A stretch of 64,000 nt of DNA from Candidatus Brevundimonas phytovorans (GTDB lineage Bacteria > Pseudomonadota > Alphaproteobacteria > Caulobacterales > Caulobacteraceae). Positions 57,909 through 64,000 of this stretch are shown piece by piece. The stretch spans positions 1,823,001 to 1,887,000 of the forward strand of contig CP119309.1 in assembly GCA_029203145.1 (NCBI GenBank). The letters are read 5' to 3'. Each line of letters begins with the position of its first letter. Position 1 is the first letter of the stretch. Below the pieces are notes generated by a model that worked only from the letters and a program-made list of their open reading frames with translations, was not told the DNA's origin and searched no databases. The position numbers and the translations under genes are program-made.

Positions 57909-58759
57909 CAGGCGTCCAGCAGGGCGCGAGTTTCAGCCGTCAATGCCGGCGCCTCCCGCTCAGTCAGGAAACGGGCGCGATTGCCCGCGATGCTCTGGGT
58001 CATGTCCGGCTGGGTGGAAACCCAGAAAGCGCCATCGGCGACCTGCTCAAGGATGACCTGGCAGGCTTCGCCCAGATCCATCCCGTAGGCGTCCATGGAT
58101 TGGCGCATGACCTCCTGGTGACGGGCCGCCTGCGGATCGGCGGCCGGTCGGGCGTCGTTGAAGATGCGGGTCTTCACCATGCCCGGGATGATGGAGCTGA
58201 CCTGAATCTGCGCGCCCTTGAGCTGCAACTCCAGGTAAAGGCATTCCGTGAAGGCCTGGACCGCGTGTTTGGTGACGATATAGGCCGTTTGCAGAGGCAT
58301 CTGCCCAAAGGCGCCCACGGACGCCAGGTTGGCGATATAGGACTTGTTCGGCGAGGCCAGCATGCGCGGCGTAAAGGCGCGAACGCCGTGGATGACCCCA
58401 TGGATGTTGATGTCCAGGGTGCGCTCCCACAACTCGGTTGACAGCTCCCAGCTATTGCCGATGGTTTCCACGCCGGCGTTGTTGATCAGCAGCCGGACCT
58501 CGTCGTGGCGAGCGTAGACCCAGTCGGCCAAACGATCGAGTTCCTCGGGACGCGACACATCGACCTTGACGGCCGATGCTGCGCCGCCGGCCGCCGTGAT
58601 GTCGGCTGCTACGGCCAGCGCTCGCGCCTCGTCAATGTCAGCGACCACCACGGCCATGCCGAGCGTCGCCGCGCGACGGGCCAGCCCCTCGCCCAGACCG
58701 GCGCCGGCGCCGGTGATCACGGCCACGCCGCCTTCAAAGGCCTTGCGATCATTGCTCAT
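57908..58759 (-). CDS. SDR-family oxidoreductase 2
   Basis: 283 residues. TGAGAGLG cofactor motif near 15-22, NNAGVE and catalytic Tyr-x3-Lys in TAYIVTKHAVQ. An Asp in VVVADIDEARA favours NAD. ATG at 58759 follows GGGAGGGAATACGC. The C-terminal extension (to 283) is longer than in a minimal SDR. It forms an overlapping operon with the FAD dehydrogenase and lies 26 bp after the hydrolase. Confidence 0.9.
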   Translation of the reverse strand: MSNDRKAFEGGVAVITGAGAGLGEGLARRAATLGMAVVVADIDEARALAVAADITAAGGAASAVKVDVSRPEELDRLADWVYARHDEVRLLINNAGVETIGNSWELSTELWERTLDINIHGVIHGVRAFTPRMLASPNKSYIANLASVGAFGQMPLQTAYIVTKHAVQAFTECLYLELQLKGAQIQVSSIIPGMVKTRIFNDARPAADPQAARHQEVMRQSMDAYGMDLGEACQVILEQVADGAFWVSTQPDMTQSIAGNRARFLTEREAPALTAETRALLDA

Positions 58760-58785
58760 GCGTATTCCCTCCCAAGCGCGCTGGT

Positions 58786-59721
58786 TCAGACCCAGCGCTG
58801 TTTCAGCCAAGCGGCGGTACGTTCGATGGCGCGTTCAGCCTCGTCGACAGCGCCCAAAAAGGACAGGAAGCCGTGGATCATGCCGGGCGCCCGGTCCGTG
58901 ACCGCCTCTCCCCCCGCCGCGCGAATGCGATCGGCGAAATCCTCACAATCGTCCCGGGTCGGATCCAGTTCGGCGGAGAGCGCGTAGGCCGGCGCCACCC
59001 CTGTCAGGTCGGCGTAACGCGGCCCTGCATCCGGCTCGCGGCCCCTGGCCTCGACATCGCCGAGGTAGAGCTCCCAGAAGTAGTCGATGTCGTCGGCGTT
59101 CAGCAGGGCGCCGTTCTTGAACTCCGCCCATGAGGGTGTCTTGTCGAACGGATATCCGCCTGCCCCGTAGAACAGGACCTGAGCTTTCAGGGGGATGCCC
59201 GCCCTCCGGGCCCTGACCGCAGTGACAGCCGCCAGAACGCCGCCGGCGCTGTCGCCTGCCACCGCCAGACGCGAGGCGTCGCCTCCGATCAGAGCCGCGT
59301 TCTCCTGCGCCCAGCGCAGGGCGGTGAAGGCGTCCTCGGCCGCCGCAGGATAGGGGTGTTCCGGCGCCAGACGATAGTCGACCGAGAGGACGATCGTCTC
59401 CGCGGCTGCGGCCAGGGCGCGGCAGATCATGTCCTGGCTATTCAGATCCCCCATTACGAAGCCCCCGCCGTGGAAGAACAGGGTCACGGGCCAGGGCCCC
59501 TGACCGACCGGACGATAGTGACGCAGCGTGAGCTGCCCGCTGACGGGACCGAGAATGCGGATGTCGCCCACCTCGGCGAGCGGGGCCGGATACCGGGGCG
59601 CGTCGACGGCCGTCTGGCGGATATAGGCGCGCAGTTCCTCCAGCGGGATGGCGCGCGCGCCCGGATAGGGCGGCGCATGCTGCAGGATGGCGGCGAGTTG
59701 CGGGTCCATCTGGGACGACAT
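58786..59721 (-). CDS. HSL-family alpha/beta hydrolase
   Basis: 311 residues. HGGGF oxyanion motif (FFHGGGFVMGD), nucleophile elbow GDSAGG, Asp in LDPTRDDCE and His in GMIHGFLSF: a complete hormone-sensitive-lipase catalytic set. Would hydrolyse an ester or lactone. ATG at 59721 overlaps the stop of KstD-like gene 2 by one base (TGATG), so coupled. Confidence 0.9.
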   Translation of the reverse strand: MSSQMDPQLAAILQHAPPYPGARAIPLEELRAYIRQTAVDAPRYPAPLAEVGDIRILGPVSGQLTLRHYRPVGQGPWPVTLFFHGGGFVMGDLNSQDMICRALAAAAETIVLSVDYRLAPEHPYPAAAEDAFTALRWAQENAALIGGDASRLAVAGDSAGGVLAAVTAVRARRAGIPLKAQVLFYGAGGYPFDKTPSWAEFKNGALLNADDIDYFWELYLGDVEARGREPDAGPRYADLTGVAPAYALSAELDPTRDDCEDFADRIRAAGGEAVTDRAPGMIHGFLSFLGAVDEAERAIERTAAWLKQRWV

Positions 59722-61415
59722 CAAATGCTCCTGTGATTGGTGGCGGCGGCGGCCGCGTCCGCAGCAGCGAGGCCGAAGGAGACCGCAGGCCCCAGCGTGC
59801 CGCCGGCCCCGGGATAGGAGGCCCCCATGACGGAGGCGGCCGTATTGCCGACCGCGAAGAGGCCGGGAATGCGTCCGCCGTCAGCCGCAAGGACGGCGCC
59901 GTCCGCATCCGTCTTCAGTCCGCCATTGGTGCCCAGGTCCCCCAGGACAATGCGAACAGCGTAGAAGGGCGCCTGCGCCACGGGCGCCACGTTCGGATTG
60001 GGGAAGGCTTCGTCGCCGAAATAGCGATCATAGACATTGCCGCCTCGCCCGAATTCAGGGTCTTCGCCCCGCTGCGCATCGGCGTTGAAGCGCGATATGC
60101 TCTCCACCACCGCAGCGGCGGGCAAGCCTATCTCTTGGGCCAGCGCCTCGAGGGTCGGAGCGCGATGATAGACCCGCCCCAGCCAATGCTTCGGCAGACG
60201 CGCGTCCGGCGTGATGCTGCCCGCCATCAGCGGGCCCACCATGTATCGGTCGCGGAAATCCGCGTCGAAGATCATCCAGACGTCCGACGATCCGCCGGTC
60301 TTCTGCTGGTCCGCAATCATGTCCAGGCCGAAGTCGTTGTAGGACTTGGCCTCGTTAGCGAAGCGACGCCCCTCTTTGTTGAGGATCAGTCCGCCGGGGA
60401 AGGCTCGCTCCATGAACAGCACATAGACGGCGTCCTCGCGGTCCCCCATGGGGCCCCGCATGGACGGCGCCCACCAGGCGTTGCCCAGATTCTCGGTTCC
60501 GGCGCCGAGCGCCACAGCCGCCGTCAGGGCATCGCCGGTGTTCTGTCCAGGCGGTGAAGCGCTGTGGTCGACCCCAGCCGCTGGCGGCAGGTAGGCGGCG
60601 CGCAGTTCCGCCGAATGTTCAAAGCCCCCGGCTCCCAGAATGACCGCGCCAGCGTCGATCTGGCGGACGCCATCCGGCGTAGAGACCTCCGCCACGAGCC
60701 GGCCGCTCTCCGCCCGCATCAGTGAGGTGAGACGATGATTGAGGCGAATGCGTCCCTGACGATCCAGGAAGGCCTTTCCCAGGGGCGCCACCAGGGATGA
60801 GCCCATGGTCAAACGGCGCCCGCGCTTCGTCTTCAGGCGCCAGGGGATATCCAGCCAGTAGGCGCATGTCATGCGCAACAGCAGACCGACCCAGCCCTTT
60901 CGCCGTCGGGACAGCATGCGGCCTTCGGGATTGGACAACGAAATGCGGCCGAACACCTTCATGAAGGGCAGCTGGTCGCGCAGGGTGTGGAAATGCTCGC
61001 CCAGAAGTCCGCCGTCGAACGGCTGCGGGTCCATGGTGCGCCCGCCCGGCGTCGCCCCCGCATGATCCTGACGATAGTCGGGATACTCAGTATTGGCCTG
61101 CAGCTTGATTCCGACGCTTGACAGAAAATCCAGCGTCGCCGGGACGCGCTCGACATAGGCGCTCAAGCGGTCTTCGGACGCTGCCTCTCCGATGCAGGCT
61201 CGCATGTAGGAGGCGGCGACCTGAGCCTCATCGCCCTCAATCTGGCCGTTGGCCGGCAACCACAGGGCCCCGCCCGAAAGGGCCGAAGTTCCGCCCCACT
61301 CCGACGCCTTCTCAATCAGGACGACCGTCAGTCCGTGGTCCATGGCGCGGACCGCGGCGGAAAGCGCCCCTGCTCCGCTGCCGACCACCAGAACGTCGCA
61401 TTGCTCCACAACCAC
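59721..61415 (-). CDS. 3-ketosteroid delta1-dehydrogenase-like flavoprotein 2
   Basis: 564 residues. FAD motif GSGAGA at residues 12-17, GGTSALSGGALWLP. The C-terminal FYAVRIVLGDLGTNGGLKTD and GNTAASVMGASYPGAGGTLGPAVSF match KstD. It differs from the first paralogue in many positions, so the two may act on different rings or substrates. GTG at 61415 is the furthest start; another GTG is at 61409. First gene of a four- to six-gene operon. Confidence 0.88.
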   Translation of the reverse strand: MVVEQCDVLVVGSGAGALSAAVRAMDHGLTVVLIEKASEWGGTSALSGGALWLPANGQIEGDEAQVAASYMRACIGEAASEDRLSAYVERVPATLDFLSSVGIKLQANTEYPDYRQDHAGATPGGRTMDPQPFDGGLLGEHFHTLRDQLPFMKVFGRISLSNPEGRMLSRRRKGWVGLLLRMTCAYWLDIPWRLKTKRGRRLTMGSSLVAPLGKAFLDRQGRIRLNHRLTSLMRAESGRLVAEVSTPDGVRQIDAGAVILGAGGFEHSAELRAAYLPPAAGVDHSASPPGQNTGDALTAAVALGAGTENLGNAWWAPSMRGPMGDREDAVYVLFMERAFPGGLILNKEGRRFANEAKSYNDFGLDMIADQQKTGGSSDVWMIFDADFRDRYMVGPLMAGSITPDARLPKHWLGRVYHRAPTLEALAQEIGLPAAAVVESISRFNADAQRGEDPEFGRGGNVYDRYFGDEAFPNPNVAPVAQAPFYAVRIVLGDLGTNGGLKTDADGAVLAADGGRIPGLFAVGNTAASVMGASYPGAGGTLGPAVSFGLAAADAAAAATNHRSI

Positions 61416-61473
61416 CCCCGCAAGCCAAACAAAGACACACCCCTAGGATTACGCATCCATGGGATTTATCGCT

Positions 61474-61489
61474 ATAAAAATCGCATAAT
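61474..61489 (+). promoter_or_regulatory. CGCATA box with A-tract, copy 2
   Basis: ATAAAAATCGCATAAT, 59 bp upstream of the KstD-like operon start; a T is inserted between the A-tract and CGCATA. Confidence 0.45.
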
Positions 61490-61508
61490 CAGACGAATTA
61501 ATATTTAC

Positions 61509-61520
61509 AAAAAACGCATA
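61509..61520 (+). promoter_or_regulatory. CGCATA box with A-tract, copy 3
   Basis: AAAAAACGCATA in the same divergent gap, 54 bp before the small membrane gene and 94 bp from the KstD-like start. Confidence 0.45.
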
Positions 61521-61573
61521 CTGCTGATCACTCTCTGAATGGCCCCATCAAGAGGGCCACGGAGGAAATGATC

Positions 61574-61756
61574 ATGACGAACGACGCAAACCGGTTCGCG
61601 TGCGGCGCCATTTACGGCCTTGGCCTGCTCCTGCTCACCGTCGCTCTATGGGGCTCGATGAACGTCATCGCGGAACATCAGGCTCACCGCTACGCTTCAG
61701 CGCCCTTCGCTTCATCGGTGGAAGGCGTCGTCTACCAGGTCAGACAGGCCCGGTAG
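61574..61756 (+). CDS. Small single-helix membrane protein
   Basis: 60 residues from the ATG at 61574, eight bases after GGAGG; an ATG at 61568 is too close to that site. One hydrophobic helix (GAIYGLGLLLLTVALWGSMNVI), short polar tail with VVYQVRQAR. No family. It is transcribed away from the KstD-like operon and convergent with the oxygenase-like gene, 15 bp away. Its strong ribosome site argues that it is real. Confidence 0.6.
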   Translation: MTNDANRFACGAIYGLGLLLLTVALWGSMNVIAEHQAHRYASAPFASSVEGVVYQVRQAR

Positions 61757-61771
61757 ACGACCATCCCATGG

Positions 61772-62836
61772 TCAGGCGGCCAACTGCCTCGGCCCGGGCG
61801 CTTCGGCGGGATAGGTGTGCGGCACGCCAATGTCGTAGTGAGCTACGAGCGTGCCGATAAAGGCCTGATCATGCAGAGGATCAGACGGCGTCTCCACCTG
61901 CACCCCGCGACTGCGCAGATCCTTCAGGAAGGTGTCGAACACCTGATCCTTGGTCAGATCCGCCGTGTGCTGCAGGGTCCGACGCATGTCCTGGATGTCC
62001 ATGAAGACCTCGCCGTTCCAGTGAACCAGGAACCGCATTTCTTCAGCTGACACCTTCTGGATCACCTGGCCGTCCGTCGTGACCTGCCAGCCGTCAGCCA
62101 CGTCCGGATCGGCGCCGAACAGTGAGTTCAGGGCCAGTCCCTCGGGGCGGCGGAGAGACGCAGGGCCGTTGGCCTCGCCACGGTGGTACATCATCTCATT
62201 CTGGACCACGACGCCCTTGCCCCACATGGGCGCAGCCAGACGCTTCGGTTGAGCGGCCGGCCCTTCAGGCCAGTAGGTGAAGCCGCCCCCGTCCGAGCCG
62301 CGATAGTACCAGGTGATGACCTGAGCCATCTTGCGCACATAGTCCGTGAACAGCCCGGACTTGCCCATGATGTTGAGCAGCCAGACGGGCGTGTCCTGAT
62401 AGGACAGACCCCGGAACGACACGCCGTCCAGATGGCCCGGATCTTCAGAGTGGCAGGGCCCCTGGATGTTGAACAGCATCAGGGTCGGGTGGGCGTACTG
62501 GGCGCCCCAGTAGGCCTTGGCGTGGTTCAGGAAGGTGGTGTTGTAGAAGGCGTCCTCGATGCCGTCGTGCAAGCAGACCCCGCCTTCAGCGAAATGACCG
62601 CGGAAACAGGGCGTCAGGAACATGTCCATCGTCGGGGTCACGCCGGGCGGCATCTGCCCCGACATGGTGGCGATCACTTCTTCCGCCGATTTGAAATGCT
62701 GCGCCAGAATCAGCGACCAGGGCCCTTCACGGCGCACCACATCCAGAAGCCGTCGATGCTGGTCCTCCGTATAGACGCTCTCAAGGACGACGGGTTCGGC
62801 GACGGGTCTCAACAGCGAACTGCGAGCATTGGACAT
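61772..62836 (-). CDS. Unassigned protein, possible 2-oxoglutarate/Fe(II) oxygenase
   Basis: 354 residues from ATG 62836, which follows AGGAGGAG. It has H135-x-D137 (HLDG) in the middle, a later His218 (MMYHRGEANG) and Arg229/230 (RRPEG), the order expected for an iron facial triad plus a 2-oxoglutarate-binding Arg. The motif context (CHSEDPGHLDG) recalls phytanoyl-CoA-type enzymes, but I recognise no exact family. It is divergent from the TetR gene and shares its operator, so it is probably the TetR's target. Confidence 0.6.
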   Translation of the reverse strand: MSNARSSLLRPVAEPVVLESVYTEDQHRRLLDVVRREGPWSLILAQHFKSAEEVIATMSGQMPPGVTPTMDMFLTPCFRGHFAEGGVCLHDGIEDAFYNTTFLNHAKAYWGAQYAHPTLMLFNIQGPCHSEDPGHLDGVSFRGLSYQDTPVWLLNIMGKSGLFTDYVRKMAQVITWYYRGSDGGGFTYWPEGPAAQPKRLAAPMWGKGVVVQNEMMYHRGEANGPASLRRPEGLALNSLFGADPDVADGWQVTTDGQVIQKVSAEEMRFLVHWNGEVFMDIQDMRRTLQHTADLTKDQVFDTFLKDLRSRGVQVETPSDPLHDQAFIGTLVAHYDIGVPHTYPAEAPGPRQLAA

Positions 62837-62853
62837 GGCGACTCCTCCTATTT

Positions 62854-62869
62854 GTAAGTGTTTACTTAC
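62854..62869. promoter_or_regulatory. Palindromic operator between oxygenase-like and TetR genes
   Basis: Perfect arms GTAAGT (62854-62859) and ACTTAC (62864-62869) with GTTT between. On the opposite strand it reads GTAAGTAAAC, the same 10-mer as before the Rieske gene. Lies 17 bp from the oxygenase-like start and 88 bp from the TetR start. Confidence 0.75.
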
Positions 62870-62957
62870 TTGCGATATAGGCGCCCTATTCGACTTCCGG
62901 CAACGGGATTCTTCCAAGGCGCTTCTGATCCGCGCTGCAAAACGATAGAGCTTTGCC

Positions 62958-63641
62958 ATGACCCGCACGCGCCTCTCAGCCGCCGACCGGCGCACCGACA
63001 TCCTCGCAGGGGCCCGGCGCGCCTACGCCCGGCACGGTCTCAACGCCTCCTCCCAGCAACTGGCTGCCGAGGCCGGCGTGTCGGAGGCGCTCGTCTTTCG
63101 TCACTTCGGCAGCAAGCTCGGCCTCTACAAGGCGGTTCTGCGAGACCTGATCGAAGATCAGAACGCGGCCTACGAGGCCATGGGCCTGACCGGCACGGGC
63201 GCCCAGGGCCTGACCGCCATGCTCACGACCTATTTTCGCGCCTGCCTGGAAGGCAGACAAGCAACCCATGCCGAGCGGATCAGGATCATCTTCGCCAACC
63301 TGGCCGCCGAAGGCGACTTCGCACGCATGACCTACCGCCGCGCCGTCCGCCTCGGCATGCAGCCCTTGCAGACGGCCCTGGATCAGGCGCGCGCCGACGG
63401 GGACCTGACCGGCCTGCCCATTTCCCCCTCCAATGTGATCATGCTGCTCGAGCACATCGGCTCGATGATCACCCTGGCGTCCGGCCCGGGCCAGCCCATC
63501 GGTAGCTATGACGGCTCACACGACGAGCGCCTGCGCCAGCTGATCTGGTTCGCCGGTCGCGGCATCGGCTTGAGCGAAGACGCCCTCATCGCCCACACGC
63601 CCGCAGCGCTGCTGACAGAGAGCGAAGACACCCCAGATTGA
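62958..63641 (+). CDS. TetR-family transcriptional regulator of the island
   Basis: 227 residues. HTH in residues about 8-55 (ILAGARRAYARHGLNASSQQLAAEAGVSEALVFRHFGSKLGLYKAVL). The ligand domain is moderately long and helical. Divergent from the possible oxygenase gene with a shared palindromic operator; the related site before the Rieske gene makes this the leading candidate regulator of both. KstR-like by position only; sequence similarity to KstR not tested. Confidence 0.87.
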   Translation: MTRTRLSAADRRTDILAGARRAYARHGLNASSQQLAAEAGVSEALVFRHFGSKLGLYKAVLRDLIEDQNAAYEAMGLTGTGAQGLTAMLTTYFRACLEGRQATHAERIRIIFANLAAEGDFARMTYRRAVRLGMQPLQTALDQARADGDLTGLPISPSNVIMLLEHIGSMITLASGPGQPIGSYDGSHDERLRQLIWFAGRGIGLSEDALIAHTPAALLTESEDTPD

Positions 63642-63658
63642 CGATATGCGTTTTTAAC
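63642..63658 (-). promoter_or_regulatory. CGCATA box with A-tract, copy 4
   Basis: Reverse-strand GTTAAAAACGCATATCG, starting right after the TetR stop and about 93 bp before the acyl-CoA dehydrogenase start. Confidence 0.5.
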
Positions 63659-63750
63659 AGCGCAAATTTTCACGCAAATTGATTATTTTCTTGGCTGGAT
63701 ACAGCCGTTCGCACTAAACATTGCCCCACACACTACGAGGGTACTGGCGA

Positions 63751-64000
63751 ATGGATTTCCAACTCACAGCAGATCAGACTGCCCTGCGCGATGCGGCGAG
63801 AGCCTTCGCCCGTGGTGAAATGGCCTCGGTCGGCCTTGAGGTCGAACGCACCAACGAGCCCCTCTCCAAGGACTGGAAGAAGAAGCTCGGCGAGATGGGC
63901 TTCATGGGGATCAACATCTCCCAGGAATACGGCGGCCTCGGCCTCGGCGCCCTGGAAGCCCTTCTGGTGCTGGAGGAGTTCGGCAAGATTCACACCGGGA
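63751..64000 (+). CDS. Acyl-CoA dehydrogenase, N-terminal part
   Basis: The ORF runs off the right edge; 83 codons are visible. DFQLTADQTALRDAARAFARGE and KLGEMGFMGINISQEYGGLGLG are the helical N-terminal domain of acyl-CoA dehydrogenases. Steroid and fatty-acid side-chain oxidation both use such enzymes. ATG follows GAGGGTACT. The gap 63659-63750 is A+T-rich and carries the probable promoter. Confidence 0.88.
   Translation, partial: MDFQLTADQTALRDAARAFARGEMASVGLEVERTNEPLSKDWKKKLGEMGFMGINISQEYGGLGLGALEALLVLEEFGKIHTG

Overview
The window is high-GC DNA (about two thirds G+C by eye) from an alphaproteobacterium of the order Caulobacterales, most likely Brevundimonas or a close relative. The evidence is a split methionine synthase, an ArsR-methyltransferase regulator heading metF, long TonB-dependent receptors, a class I lysyl-tRNA synthetase and many GTG/TTG starts. 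The assignment rests on gene content and family resemblance, not on a database search. No rRNA, tRNA, CRISPR array, prophage or insertion sequence was seen.

Positions 1-45950 are mostly chromosomal housekeeping. In order they hold: a partial VTT-type membrane protein; an aspartate aminotransferase; a polyprenyl diphosphate synthase; a tRNA m6A methyltransferase-like protein; two hydrolases; ettA; a hydroxyacid dehydrogenase; a methionine operon (ArsR-methyltransferase, metF, metH in two halves) with a palindromic operator over its promoter; a 1018-residue TonB-dependent receptor; a sulfurtransferase/MBL pair; an M48 peptidase, DUF898 and DUF1499 membrane set; an acyl-CoA ligase; a uridine kinase-like protein; pdxH; a degenerate DnaJ-like protein; aroC; pirin; queE-queC; a CBS-containing hybrid kinase; two thioesterases; an S24 repressor-like protein; lysS; queA; tgt.

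Four queuosine genes lie within 12 kb (queE, queC, queA, tgt). Two families of dispersed palindromic intergenic repeats (six long elements of one broad class and two 118-bp copies of another) sit in gaps between these genes. One lies inside the methionine operon, between the metH halves. A four-unit 40-bp tandem repeat in ABBA order lies beside lysS.

Positions 46000-64000 look like a catabolic island. They encode a TonB-dependent receptor, a Rieske oxygenase with the KshA-type iron-ligand pattern, a [2Fe-2S] ferredoxin, three FAD dehydrogenases (two with the 3-ketosteroid delta1-dehydrogenase C-terminal signature, one like delta4-(5alpha)-dehydrogenases), two SDRs, an HSL-type hydrolase, a possible 2-oxoglutarate/Fe(II) oxygenase, an aldehyde dehydrogenase, a VOC protein and the start of an acyl-CoA dehydrogenase. 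Regulators of TetR, MerR and Lrp (two) type are interspersed.

The family mix fits uptake and ring oxidation of a steroid or steroid-like polycyclic compound, but the substrate is not shown by the sequence. Three DNA motifs tie the island together: a GTAAGTAAAC-containing palindrome before the Rieske gene and in the TetR divergent promoter; a CGCATA box with an A-tract before at least three transcription units; and a perfect 23-bp palindrome before the receptor. The shared motifs suggest a regulon that has not been described here before. That reading is inference.
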